From Devosia elaeis (GTDB lineage: Bacteria > Pseudomonadota > Alphaproteobacteria > Rhizobiales > Devosiaceae), in assembly GCF_001650025.1 (NCBI RefSeq), contig NZ_LVVY01000075.1, positions 1-43,501 on the forward strand: a DNA stretch of 43,501 nt. Direction: 5' to 3'. Shown here in pieces: positions 1-8,617 of the stretch. The stretch's first letter is position 1. Every line of letters begins with the position of its first letter. The notes under the pieces are model-generated. The model searched no databases, was not told the DNA's origin, and worked only from the letters and a program-made list of their open reading frames with translations. A program made the position numbers and the translations under genes.

Positions 1-21
1 TAAGACTGAAACCGGACCACC

Positions 22-921
22 CTATGGGGTCAGGCCACATGCACGGCGCATCAGTTCGGCCACGACCGGTGTGATGCCGGCGCGCTTGGCGATGTCCATG
101 GTAGCCAGGGGGTCGCGAAGGTCTGCCAACTGGTAGAGCGGTAGTCCCGAACCCTTATGGGCGAGAAGAACCTGCATCGGCACACGGGGCTGAACGATGC
201 ATCCGTCCTCGGCGACCGCCACCAATGCGCGTAGAGGGTGGCCCTCGGGCACCCGCGAAGGGTCGCCGTCACGATGGAAAATGACGGGGACGACGCGATG
301 CGGGTTGGGCATGATGCTCTTCCAGACCTGGAATGTGGCGAGCGCTTCGCTGGCGATATCGGGGCGGGCGGATGCGGGCACGAGCACCAGGCAATGGGAT
401 TCCATCGCCGCCACGCGATCAGGAATATTGAGCATGTCGATCACATAGCCCAGACGGTTCAGGCTTGCTGCGGAGGTGTCGTAAACGACGGTTTCGTCCT
501 TATGCTTGGCAAGCCGGCGGAGCGCGGTATCGAGATCCTCATGCACCTCGATGTCGGCCACAGGGTTGTGGACCACCTCTTCGGTGGCGGCGAGCTTGAT
601 ACGGTTCACCTTTCCGTAGGCTCCCAGGATGTCCTGACGGTCATTCTCGAAGATTTTGAGTGTACGGCCCGCGCGGACGGCCGCATCGATGATCAATGTT
701 GCGGTCCAGGTCTTGGAGGTACCTCCCGAAATCTGGGAGACAATAACCAGTCCCGGTGCAAGGTCGATCTGATTGGGCAGGGGAAAGTGGAGGGCATCCA
801 TATTGTTGATCCTTGAGTCGGTTGGAGACCAGGTCGGTCCCTGCTCGAAAGATCGGCGTACAGGGGTGATGGCGCGACAGGCCCAATCCCGGATTTGCTT
901 GCTAGGACCTGATTTTTTCAT
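22..921 (-). CDS. ParA/MinD-like P-loop ATPase, possibly plasmid transfer or partition associated
   Basis: A 299-aa protein. Residues 60-71 (IVSQISGGTSKT) sit where the deviant Walker A (KGGxGKT) of ParA/MinD/TraL-type ATPases is found, after a beta strand and before a helix, followed by an acidic 'FENDRQD' stretch that resembles the switch region of such proteins. The signature first lysine is replaced by serine, and the glycine before the catalytic lysine is also serine, so nucleotide hydrolysis may be altered. An internal ATG at 801 (residue 41, MDALHF) is an alternative start and would give a protein that begins just before the P-loop, as is usual for the family. Its neighbour on the same strand is a small basic protein 15 nt upstream, so the two probably form an operon. 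Family membership is inferred from motif layout only; the role (partition, conjugation or other) is unknown. Confidence 0.6.
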   Translation of the reverse strand: MKKSGPSKQIRDWACRAITPVRRSFEQGPTWSPTDSRINNMDALHFPLPNQIDLAPGLVIVSQISGGTSKTWTATLIIDAAVRAGRTLKIFENDRQDILGAYGKVNRIKLAATEEVVHNPVADIEVHEDLDTALRRLAKHKDETVVYDTSAASLNRLGYVIDMLNIPDRVAAMESHCLVLVPASARPDIASEALATFQVWKSIMPNPHRVVPVIFHRDGDPSRVPEGHPLRALVAVAEDGCIVQPRVPMQVLLAHKGSGLPLYQLADLRDPLATMDIAKRAGITPVVAELMRRACGLTP

Positions 922-936
922 GGCCGTTGATCTGGC

Positions 937-1503
937 CTAAGGCGCGTCGTCGGCGACGAGACGTTTGCGTGCCGCGCGCGCTTGAATAGAGCGAGATACG
1001 TCCTGCAATCCCTTATCGCACGGCTTGTCGGATCCGGCCGGGACGGCAAAAATGGGCGTGGCCGCGGTTGCGGCAGGCGGATTTTCGGCGGTGTTGATCT
1101 CTTTGAGTGAAGCCTTGCCGGAATGGCTGCGGCCTGCGGGCTTCAAAGCCGGGATAGCGTCCCCGAGCATCTTGCGGTCCCGATGATGATAGACGCGCAA
1201 CTTTTCGGTCACCTCGATCGGATCCGAAGACGATTGTCCACGTACGTCGATAAGCACGGTCGCAATGTACTTGAAGGGGACGCCATCCGCGCGCAGGGCC
1301 CGGATTTCCGCATAGAGGGCTCTGACATGGTGGGCCAGGGGCCTGATACCAGCTGCGCTGGCCCGTTCGAGTGTCGCGCGCTCGCGAAAATGCTCGTGGG
1401 TAATCAAGGTTGGTGCCTCGAATGAAACGAGCCGACAGGGTGCAACTCTCGGGTCCGACGCGCTACTTGGCCAATGCCGGATTTGGTGGTGGCAACATGG
1501 CAC
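937..1503 (-). CDS. Small basic hypothetical protein, possible DNA-binding mobilisation accessory
   Basis: A 188-aa protein that I do not recognise. Residues about 55-85 (ALYAEIRALRADGVPFKYIA) have the pattern of a helix-turn-helix in which a 'G.xxxxIA' turn separates two helices, as in small plasmid accessory or mobilisation proteins. The C-terminal third is rich in Ala, Pro, Lys and Arg and looks disordered. It lies immediately upstream of the ParA-like gene on the same strand and is divergent from the 419-aa orphan at 1566. The first Met (MPCCHH) is not supported by a convincing ribosome-binding site; a downstream start is possible. The DNA-binding role is inference. Confidence 0.5.
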   Translation of the reverse strand: MPCCHHQIRHWPSSASDPRVAPCRLVSFEAPTLITHEHFRERATLERASAAGIRPLAHHVRALYAEIRALRADGVPFKYIATVLIDVRGQSSSDPIEVTEKLRVYHHRDRKMLGDAIPALKPAGRSHSGKASLKEINTAENPPAATAATPIFAVPAGSDKPCDKGLQDVSRSIQARAARKRLVADDAP

Positions 1504-1565
1504 GACGCTAAATCTTACCTTAACCCGTCAGGGCTAGACACTGGACCGAAGCGGTTGAGAGATTC

Positions 1566-2825
1566 ATGAATCAGTGGTCGGCCTACCTCGTGGCAAGCGT
1601 AATGTCAGAGCAGGCGGGGCGCCCTGATGTCGTTCTGGACGTACCTCCGGACTTGCTGGAAAAACAGCGCATGCCGGTATTGAGGCGCTATCTCTCCGAG
1701 ACACAGGCGCAAGACGTTGAAGATAGGGTTATGACATGCCTGGCCATGGGCTCGTCGCTTCTGGTCAAGAGAGTGGCGCTCAAGTTCATCAGACCCTCGG
1801 AGTTGTCCACGACCCACTTGACGACGTCTGCGGCCAGGGTCGACTTTGCCCAAAACCGTCCGATTGTCAGCGTCCAATATCGGCCTAGGTTGGGCAAATC
1901 GGGCAGATCAGGCCGCCCCGACCGGACGAGCGCGAAAGGCCAATTGATTGGGGCAATAGCCATGACCGTGGCAAGGCTCGATATGGCCTGGAGCATGGCG
2001 CCAGAGCAATTCGAACAGGATGCATTTCTGGCGATCGAGAGAAGACTGGAAGGAGTTCTTGGCACGGTCGCTTCACTCTTCAACATCAATGCGAGCCACT
2101 ACCGGGCTTCGGCTACGCCCATTGCCGATTACTGCCGAAATCAGGGTCCGGCCCTGCTCGCTGCCCATTACAGGCGGGAGATTTCGGACCTGAACCGTCT
2201 CTATGCCGCAGAAGTGGGCAGACGTGGCTTGGAATGGGCCATGGGGGACGAATGGCGGATGTTGCAGGGATTGGTTCATCTTTCATCCGCTCTCGAAACC
2301 CAGCGCACGGGCGAGACTTCAAGAACGGACAGCCTGTCCCGCTTTGCGCGCCGGAATGGCACGACAATCGAAAAACTCGAGGGGACTCCGCCACGCATGC
2401 ACAAGTCGGTCCGCGATAACCTTGTCCTGGAAAGCTGGCGCAACATCGTCAATCCGAGCTTGCTGCTTAAGGCAAGTATGCGTTTCGGTCTGGAAGCGGT
2501 TGAGATATTTCCCTCTCGGCAATATCTCTTGCCTCTCTTGCGGGCGGCTGCGGCCGCGGGGCAACTTGCCCTACGCAAGCAGACCGTCACGATCGATACC
2601 CTTCTCCTTGCGGGGGGTATTACCGCCTTGTTCGAAAACGCGCCAGTTCGAGATCGGCTGGATGACGATCTGGAGCGAATGTCGTCCTATGTCAGGACTG
2701 TTTTTCTATCCGGATTGGACGGGCGAGCGCCGTTTGCAAATGCCTCAAATGTGCTGCACCCGTCTCCGGGCGAACCGGCCCTGTTCGAGCCTCGGCCTGG
2801 GGGCGGAAACATCAACATCTCCTGA
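1566..2825 (+). CDS. Orphan hypothetical protein, 419 aa
   Basis: I do not recognise this protein. It is a soluble, mostly helical-looking chain with no signal peptide or membrane segment. The N-terminal part is mixed; residues about 130-240 are helix-rich, and the C-terminal 20 residues are Pro/Gly-rich. No catalytic motif could be picked out. It is transcribed away from the ParA-like/basic-protein pair, with 62 nt between the divergent starts that must hold both promoters. Base composition is visibly lower in GC than the genes after 3000, which fits acquisition with the left-hand segment. The 187 nt after it (2826-3012) hold no gene or clear terminator. It is probably a real gene given its length and the lack of a better overlapping frame. 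Confidence 0.55.
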   Translation: MNQWSAYLVASVMSEQAGRPDVVLDVPPDLLEKQRMPVLRRYLSETQAQDVEDRVMTCLAMGSSLLVKRVALKFIRPSELSTTHLTTSAARVDFAQNRPIVSVQYRPRLGKSGRSGRPDRTSAKGQLIGAIAMTVARLDMAWSMAPEQFEQDAFLAIERRLEGVLGTVASLFNINASHYRASATPIADYCRNQGPALLAAHYRREISDLNRLYAAEVGRRGLEWAMGDEWRMLQGLVHLSSALETQRTGETSRTDSLSRFARRNGTTIEKLEGTPPRMHKSVRDNLVLESWRNIVNPSLLLKASMRFGLEAVEIFPSRQYLLPLLRAAAAAGQLALRKQTVTIDTLLLAGGITALFENAPVRDRLDDDLERMSSYVRTVFLSGLDGRAPFANASNVLHPSPGEPALFEPRPGGGNINIS

Positions 2826-3012
2826 CGCGTCCCGGCGCATCCCGTGTCGTCAATTCCTCAATCTGACCTGTCCGCTCCCAGGGCGCACTCCAGATAGAGG
2901 GAAATGTTCCGCGCCGCTTGACAGGAAAGCCCGCATGACTGCCGGGATGTCGATGCGTGAGCGCTCGGAGTCATGGATTCTCAGCCGGTGCGCCGGACGG
3001 GGATCGATGGCT

Positions 3013-3540
3013 TCAGCCCCGCCCGCGCCCGCGGACATATTCGGCCATGGCGGCCAATTGCGCCTGTTCGGCTTGGAAGACGTTTCTGAATGCGGCTAGA
3101 ACCTTGGCCTCGCTGGCCTGCAGGCCGCTTTCGATGTCGATCACTTCCGCGATCTCCTGGCCCAGCCGGGCCTTTCGCGCCTCGAGCGCGGAATCGAGGT
3201 CGGTTGGCGGCACCAGGCCGGCGAAGCGAACCAATAGGCGGAGATGCTGCCCCTCGGGCACTTGCCGGAGCAGGGCGCGCGCCAATTGCGGCGCGAGTTT
3301 GCGGCCGGCCGGGGTCGGGGAATAGACGATCTTTGCCGGGCGCCCGTCCTGGGGCAGGCGATGGGGGGACACAGCCCCCCGCGCCTCGAGCCTGCGCAGG
3401 GAATCGTAGATCGTCGCCTGGCTAGCCTTGAACGCGAAGCGCAGGCTTCCCGCACGGCTCGCTTTGAAAATATCGTACCCGCTTGCCGGCGATTCGATGA
3501 CGAAGGCCAGGCAAGCAAGGTCGGTGGCCGGGCTTTTCAT
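3013..3540 (-). CDS. PadR family transcriptional regulator
   Basis: A 175-aa protein with the PadR layout: an N-terminal winged helix (residues about 8-85, with the 'SGYDIFK' helix start, 'ATIYDSLRRLEARGAV' recognition helix and a wing containing 'DGRPAKIVYSPTPAGR') followed by a C-terminal helical dimerisation arm. PadR proteins usually repress detoxification or efflux genes in response to small aromatics or drugs. Its start codon overlaps the stop of the RND pump gene by 4 nt (ATGA), so it is translationally coupled and is the last gene of the efflux operon. It probably gives feedback control or links the pump to a second regulon. A PadR gene downstream of the pump, with a GbsR/MarR gene upstream, gives the operon two regulators. 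Confidence 0.88.
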   Translation of the reverse strand: MKSPATDLACLAFVIESPASGYDIFKASRAGSLRFAFKASQATIYDSLRRLEARGAVSPHRLPQDGRPAKIVYSPTPAGRKLAPQLARALLRQVPEGQHLRLLVRFAGLVPPTDLDSALEARKARLGQEIAEVIDIESGLQASEAKVLAAFRNVFQAEQAQLAAMAEYVRGRGRG

Positions 3541-6500
3541 CGCGCCGGATCGGTTTCCGGTGCCACCGGATGGGCCTCGACATCGTCGGGCGCCCGGGGC
3601 AGGAACCGCCGCGTGAAGCCGCTGAACGCGTCGATATAGGTGAGCAATACCGGCACCACCACCAGTGTCAGGGCGGTCGAGCTGATCAGCCCGCCGATCA
3701 CCGCATGGGCCATCGGGGCGTTCTCGCCGCTGCCCGCATGCAGGTTCAGCGCCAGCGGCAGCATGCCGAAGATCATGGCCAGCGTGGTCATGATGATCGG
3801 GCGGAAGCGGGTGGCGCCGGCTTCGACCAGCGCGTCATAGAGATTCCAGCCTTCGCGCACATGCTGATTGGCATTGTCCACCAGCAGGATGGCGTTCTTC
3901 ACCACCAGGCCCATCAGCATGATGAAGCCGATGGCGGAGAACATGTTGAGCGTCGAGCCGCCCACCAGCAGGCCGCCCATCACCCCGATCAGGGCCAGCG
4001 GCAGCGAACCCATGATGGCGATCGGCTGCAGGAAACTGCCGAACTGGCTGGCCAGAACCAGGTAGATGAAGATCACCGCCAGAAGCAGGGCCGAACCCAC
4101 GGCGCCCATGGTGTCGGCGATCTGCTCGACATCGCCGCCAAAGGAGCTGCGATAGCCCGTAGGGAAGTCGATATTGTCCACCGCCTGCTGCAATTGGGGC
4201 GTGATGGCGCCGAGCTCGACCCCTTCGAGGAAGGCCTCCACGGTAACGCCTCGCTGCAAATCCTGGCGGTTGATCGTGGCCGGGCCGGTGCTCTCGACTA
4301 CTTCGGCCACCTGGCTCAGGGTGATCATCTGGTTCGACCCCGTCGCGCCGGACTGCGCAATCGGCAGGCTGCCAATGGCGTCGACATCGTTGCGCAGGGA
4401 TTCGGGCAGGCGCACGACCACCGAATAGACTTGGCCGTTCTGCGCGGTCCAGTCGGCCACCTCTTCGCCGCTGATCAGCGGTCCGAGCGTTGCCGCGATC
4501 TGACCCATGGAGACGCCCAGATTGTCGGCGAGATCGCGGTTGATGCGGATGCCAACGACCGGCTGCGCTTCGTCGATGCTCGAGCTGATATTGATCAGCC
4601 CCGGAATCCGCGCCAGCTCGGCTTCGAGCTGGTCGGACAGCCGGCTCAGGACTGAGAAGCTGTCTCCATAGAGCGTGATGGAAACCGGTGCGCTGGCTCC
4701 ACCCAGACCCGATGCGGACGAAACCTGGAAATTGGCACCTGGTATCGCCTGCAAGGCTTGGCGGATGACAGGCATGAATTCCTCGGGCGTCACATCGCGA
4801 TTGGCCTTGTCCACCATGGTCACCGTCATGCTGCCGGAATTGGCGCCGGAAGCGGCAAGGCCGCCGGCCACGGTGGAATAGGTGCGGTCCACGACGGGAT
4901 AGGTGCGGATGATGTTTTCCGCCTGACGCAGCTTGGCCGCCGTCGCCTCCTTCGAGGAGCCGGCCGGTGTCTCCACCGAAACGGTGAAAATGCCGTTATC
5001 GGTGACCGGAATGAATTCGACGCCCACCCGCCCGAACAGGAAGAAGGATCCCACGAAGGAGAGCAGGGCGATGCACAGTACCGTCTTGCGGTACTTCAAT
5101 GCCCAGCGGATGAGGCCGCGATAGCCCTGAGTGATCCATTCGAACAGACGGTCGAATTGCTGGACGGCGCGACCGATCGGCCCGCGCTTGGCACCCGGAT
5201 GGGCCGCCGGATCGTACCACACGCTGGACATCATCGGGTCGAGCGTAAAGGCCACGAAGAGCGAGATCAGCACCGCCACGGATACGGTGACGCCGAATTG
5301 CAGGAAGAAACGGCCCATGATGCCGTCCATGAAGGCCACTGGCAGGAATACCGCCACGATGGAGAGCGTCGTGGCCATCACGGCGAGACCGATTTCGTTG
5401 GTGCCGTCGAAAGCCGCCTGCCGATGCGATTTGCCCATATGCAGGTGTCGCGTGATGTTCTCGCGCACAACGATGGCGTCGTCGATGAGAATGCCCACGG
5501 CCAGCGACAAGGCCAGCAGCGTCATCATGTTGAGGGTGAAGCCGAGGAAATTCAACGCCACCATGGTGCCGATGATCGAAATCGGCAGGGTGAGGCCGGT
5601 AATGACTGTCGAGCGCCAGGAATTGAGGAACAGGAACACGATCACCACCGCCAGGATGGCGCCTTCGATGAGCATGTTCTGCACGGCGTGGAACGAGTCC
5701 TCCACCGGCTTGGCATTGTCGACCACCACCTCGATATGCACCTGGTCGGCCGGCAATTCATTGGCCAGCAGGTCGGCGATGGTGTGCCTGATCTGTTCGG
5801 CCACGCCTACAGTATTGGCGCCCTGGGTCTTGAGAATGTCGATGGCGAGGGCCCGTTCGCCATTGAGGATGGCGAGGCTGCTGGCTTCGCCCGTGCCGTC
5901 CACGATGGTCGCGACGTCGCGCAGGGTGACCGGTTGCCCACCCTGATTGCCCACGGTGACGTCGTAAAAATCCTGCTCGTCTTCGAGCCGGCCGAGCACC
6001 TGGATGGACTGAACGATGCTGCCCTGCGTGATGGAGCCTGCGGCGAGATCGCGATTGGCGGCCTGGAGGGCCGAGATCACGGCATTGGGGCTGATGTTGA
6101 AAGCGGTCAGCCGGTCGGGGTCGATCTCGATATTGAGCTGGCGCGGCACGCCACCCACGACGCTGGCGCTGCCCACGCCGTCGATATTGGAGATGCGCTT
6201 GACGATGACGTCTTCGGTGAGGGCAGTCAGGTCGCGTTCGGACAAAGTATCCGAGCTCACCGCCAGAGACATCAACGGCAGGGCGCTGGGATCGAAGCGC
6301 AGGATCAGCGGATCGTTGGCGCCCGAGGGAAGCGAGGCGCGGATTGGATCGATCTTGTCGCGCACGTCCTGGAGCTTCTGCTGGGAATTGGCTTCGAGGT
6401 TGAAGATCATCAGCACCATCGCCTGGCCGGACTGGGCCGTGGACTGGATGGTATCCAGGCCGGCAATGGTATTGACCGCTTCCTCGATCGGCTCGACCAC

Positions 6501-6686
6501 GTCGGCTTCCACTGCCTCCGGAGAGGCGCCGGGATAGCTGAGGACGACGGCGACCACGGGGAAATCGACGTCCGGCAATTGCTCGACCGGCAGGCGCTGG
6601 TACGAATAGATGCCGAAGACCATGATCGCGATCATGACCATGGTAGCGAAAACCGGATGGTTGACGCTGATGCGTGTGAGGAACAT
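3537..6686 (-). CDS. RND multidrug efflux pump permease (HAE1/AcrB class)
   Basis: A 1049-aa inner-membrane proton/drug antiporter, the usual length of AcrB/MexB homologues. It begins with the typical short cytoplasmic helix and first membrane span (MFLTRISVNHPVFATMVMIA). It has two large periplasmic loops and twelve expected membrane segments, and the proton-relay Asp pair lies at residues 402-403 (in 'GILIDDAIVV'). The second half repeats the fold, with the conserved Lys in 'GLVVKNAILLVDNA'. It acts with the membrane-fusion protein encoded 3 nt upstream and an outer-membrane channel; no TolC-type gene lies in the window, so the channel must come from elsewhere. It is the third gene of a four-gene minus-strand operon and overlaps the PadR gene by 4 nt. 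Substrates cannot be read from the sequence. Confidence 0.96.
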   Translation of the reverse strand: MFLTRISVNHPVFATMVMIAIMVFGIYSYQRLPVEQLPDVDFPVVAVVLSYPGASPEAVEADVVEPIEEAVNTIAGLDTIQSTAQSGQAMVLMIFNLEANSQQKLQDVRDKIDPIRASLPSGANDPLILRFDPSALPLMSLAVSSDTLSERDLTALTEDVIVKRISNIDGVGSASVVGGVPRQLNIEIDPDRLTAFNISPNAVISALQAANRDLAAGSITQGSIVQSIQVLGRLEDEQDFYDVTVGNQGGQPVTLRDVATIVDGTGEASSLAILNGERALAIDILKTQGANTVGVAEQIRHTIADLLANELPADQVHIEVVVDNAKPVEDSFHAVQNMLIEGAILAVVIVFLFLNSWRSTVITGLTLPISIIGTMVALNFLGFTLNMMTLLALSLAVGILIDDAIVVRENITRHLHMGKSHRQAAFDGTNEIGLAVMATTLSIVAVFLPVAFMDGIMGRFFLQFGVTVSVAVLISLFVAFTLDPMMSSVWYDPAAHPGAKRGPIGRAVQQFDRLFEWITQGYRGLIRWALKYRKTVLCIALLSFVGSFFLFGRVGVEFIPVTDNGIFTVSVETPAGSSKEATAAKLRQAENIIRTYPVVDRTYSTVAGGLAASGANSGSMTVTMVDKANRDVTPEEFMPVIRQALQAIPGANFQVSSASGLGGASAPVSITLYGDSFSVLSRLSDQLEAELARIPGLINISSSIDEAQPVVGIRINRDLADNLGVSMGQIAATLGPLISGEEVADWTAQNGQVYSVVVRLPESLRNDVDAIGSLPIAQSGATGSNQMITLSQVAEVVESTGPATINRQDLQRGVTVEAFLEGVELGAITPQLQQAVDNIDFPTGYRSSFGGDVEQIADTMGAVGSALLLAVIFIYLVLASQFGSFLQPIAIMGSLPLALIGVMGGLLVGGSTLNMFSAIGFIMLMGLVVKNAILLVDNANQHVREGWNLYDALVEAGATRFRPIIMTTLAMIFGMLPLALNLHAGSGENAPMAHAVIGGLISSTALTLVVVPVLLTYIDAFSGFTRRFLPRAPDDVEAHPVAPETDPAR

Positions 6687-6689
6687 GGA

Positions 6690-7886
6690 TTACCCTTCCA
6701 CGAGCGTATAGGCGTCGCCGGCATCGAGGTCCGGCAGCGGCGCGGAGACGATGACGTCACCATTGGCAATGCCGGTGACCTCGACCATGCGGCCACGATT
6801 CCATTCGCGCGCCGGTTCGACGGCCTGGCGCACCAGGGTGTCATCGACCAGCTTCAGCACGAAGCGGCCTTCCGCGTCCTCGCGCAGGGCGGAAGCGGGC
6901 ACCGCCAGGGCATCGTTCTGCTCGGACACGACGATATAGCCGGTGGCGAACATGCCGCCGCGCAGGGCGCCTTCGGGATTGTCCAGCGCAATATAGATGG
7001 GCACGGTGCGGGTGCCGCTCACCGCGACCGGGTTGACCCGGCTCACCTCGCCGGTGAATTCCCGGCCGTCCAGACCGGTCACGCTGACGGTGACGGACTG
7101 ACCGGCGGCGACGCGGGCGCTCGAATTGACCGAGGCGGCCGCCTCGAACTCCATCTGTTCGAGATTGACGATGTTGAAAAGGGGCGTGCCGGCCTGGATC
7201 GTCTGGCCCGGATCGACCGAGCGCGAGGCGACGATGCCGGTGAGCGGGGCTTTCACCGTGGCGTTGGCCAGGGCGAGCTCGGCGCTCGCCACGGCGCTGT
7301 CCAGGGCCGCAAGGTTGGCTTCCAGCGCTTCGGTCGAAGAGCGGGCCTGTTCCAGGGCCGAGGGGCTCGCCAGGCCCTGGCGCGCGAGTTCCTCGGTGCG
7401 TTCGAGCTGCTGGCGCGAGGAAACGAGCTGCGCCCGCGTAGCGTCAGCCGTGGCACGCTGCTGGTTGAGCTGCAATTCGAGCGGGGCGCGATCGATCTGC
7501 GCCAGGACATCGCCTTCATTGACCGCATCGCCCGGCCGCACCATGACGGCCATGACCCTGCCGGAGGCCTGGGAGGCCACGTCGGCCTGATGCCCCGGCA
7601 CCAGGGTTCCGGTCACCTTGACCGTTTCGCGCAAGGTCTCCGGCGCGATCGTTGTGGTCTCAGACTGGCGGATCTGCTTGGCCACGGCCGCGGTCTCGGC
7701 GACTTCCTCCACGGGTTCGGGGGCAGGGCGCAGGAAAACCATCGCGGCCACACCCACCGCGATGATCGCCAGAATGATCCAGGGCCAGATTCGGCGCCTG
7801 GGCTTCAGACCCTGGGCGATCCGCTGGGCATTGTCTTTCTCGCGGCGGCTTTGGGCCCATTCCGGCTTTGCGTGTGCCTCGCTCAT
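6690..7886 (-). CDS. RND efflux periplasmic adaptor (membrane-fusion protein)
   Basis: A 398-aa protein with one N-terminal membrane anchor (residues about 33-52, after a charged cytoplasmic stretch) and no lipobox. The remainder has the adaptor layout: a biotinyl-lipoyl half-motif ('PGDAVNEGDVLAQID'), a coiled-coil hairpin (residues about 130-205, Ala/Gln/Glu-rich heptads), the second lipoyl half ('VKAPLTGIVASRSVDPG'), a beta-barrel domain and a membrane-proximal domain. It bridges the RND permease to an outer-membrane channel. It overlaps the upstream regulator by 4 nt (7883-7886) and ends 3 nt before the pump gene, so all three are coupled. Confidence 0.94.
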   Translation of the reverse strand: MSEAHAKPEWAQSRREKDNAQRIAQGLKPRRRIWPWIILAIIAVGVAAMVFLRPAPEPVEEVAETAAVAKQIRQSETTTIAPETLRETVKVTGTLVPGHQADVASQASGRVMAVMVRPGDAVNEGDVLAQIDRAPLELQLNQQRATADATRAQLVSSRQQLERTEELARQGLASPSALEQARSSTEALEANLAALDSAVASAELALANATVKAPLTGIVASRSVDPGQTIQAGTPLFNIVNLEQMEFEAAASVNSSARVAAGQSVTVSVTGLDGREFTGEVSRVNPVAVSGTRTVPIYIALDNPEGALRGGMFATGYIVVSEQNDALAVPASALREDAEGRFVLKLVDDTLVRQAVEPAREWNRGRMVEVTGIANGDVIVSAPLPDLDAGDAYTLVEG

Positions 7887-8350
7887 TGGCGATCCTCTTG
7901 TAGTGCTTCCTCATCGCGAAGGGTTTTGGACCAGTCGCGTAGAATGATTGCCGATTTTTCAAAAAAGCTGGTCAGGTCGTCCGCGCGGCCGGCCGCGGCA
8001 GGGTCCTCGGCCCGCATCCCCGATACATGCCGACCCAGCGACTGGCCGTGGCGGGCAAAGCGGTCCGCAAGGTCTTCGAGCATGGCGAAAAACGGCATGG
8101 CCGCCAGCTCATAATAATCCCGCCGATTGTCGGCATGCGCAGTAAGCCTGATAACGCCCCGCCGGAGCAGCAGCCGTGCATTGGTGCTCACGCTGGCCCG
8201 GCTGACGCCGAGTCGCTCGCTGATCTCCGCCAGGCTGAGTTCACGCCCCTCCACGAGCAGCAGACCGACTATGCGGCCGGATATGCGGGAGTCCCCGCCC
8301 TCCTGCGAGATCAGTCCCAATTCGTCCACGAAGCGATCGACGGCCGACAT
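7883..8350 (-). CDS. GbsR/MarR family transcriptional regulator of the efflux operon
   Basis: A 155-aa winged-helix regulator. The HTH is at residues about 38-60 ('LSLAEISERLGVSRASVSTNARLLLRRGVI') and the wing at 'TAHADNRRDYYEL'; C-terminal helices form the dimer interface. The 'VSTNARLLLRRGVI' recognition helix is typical of the GbsR branch. It is the first gene of the operon. A perfect 7+7 inverted repeat (8368-8383) lies over its predicted -10, so autorepression that also controls the pump is likely. A good ribosome-binding site (AGGAAGAG) precedes the ATG at 8350. The ligand is unknown. Confidence 0.88.
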   Translation of the reverse strand: MSAVDRFVDELGLISQEGGDSRISGRIVGLLLVEGRELSLAEISERLGVSRASVSTNARLLLRRGVIRLTAHADNRRDYYELAAMPFFAMLEDLADRFARHGQSLGRHVSGMRAEDPAAAGRADDLTSFFEKSAIILRDWSKTLRDEEALQEDRQ

Positions 8351-8367
8351 CTGCTCTTCCTTTGGCG

Positions 8368-8401
8368 TTCAGTACATACTGAATGAACAATACGCAGTAA
8401 A
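8368..8401 (-). promoter_or_regulatory. Promoter and operator of the efflux operon
   Basis: Read on the minus strand, TTTACT (8401-8396) and TATGTA (8378-8373) are spaced by 17 nt and form a plausible sigma-70 promoter about 20 nt upstream of the GbsR/MarR start codon. The inverted repeat TTCAGTA-CA-TACTGAA at 8368-8383 covers the -10 element. The palindrome is seen directly. Assignment to the adjacent regulator is inferred from position. Confidence 0.6.
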
Positions 8402-8574
8402 CAGTCTGGATGCGCCGCGGCGGCGGCCATCGTGTCGCAGGGCAGGCCAAAAGAAAAGCGACTTTCGACGACGCGCGATTGGAGCTTTCCACAGTCCGAA
8501 AGGCCGCCCCCCGGCTTTCCTGCCCGATTCCCTGGCGGGGCTTGACAGCATCATGCAATCGATTTCATCATCTA

Positions 8575-8590
8575 TGGGATCGGTCCCACA
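8575..8590. promoter_or_regulatory. LacI-type operator upstream of the regulator gene (copy 1)
   Basis: TGGGATCGGTCCCACA is an imperfect palindrome centred on CG, 28 nt upstream of the LacI-family start at 8618 and 27 nt after a TTGACA at 8542-8547 that may be its -35 box. A near copy precedes the binding-protein gene at 9704-9719. Extended by TA on the left, the two copies match at 16 of 18 positions. The pattern resembles the TGGGAGCGCTCCCA operator of CelR/CebR-type cellobiose regulators. Confidence 0.65.
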
Positions 8591-8617
8591 AGAGGCCGGT
8601 GGGAGGAACCAGGCGGG

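Noticed and set aside
1..2825. Toxin-antitoxin or defence module at the left edge
   Set aside because: No nuclease, toxin fold, reverse transcriptase or other defence motif is visible in the three proteins, and the segment is cut by the window edge.
2203..3099. A 298-aa open frame overlapping the end of the 419-aa orphan
   Set aside because: It shares most of its length with the orphan in another frame and has no ribosome-binding site or domain.
4758..8114. An 1118-aa open frame on the plus strand across the RND and adaptor genes
   Set aside because: It is antisense to well-supported pump genes, is rich in His/Arg/Gly/Asp as expected of a shadow frame in high-GC DNA, and has no domain.
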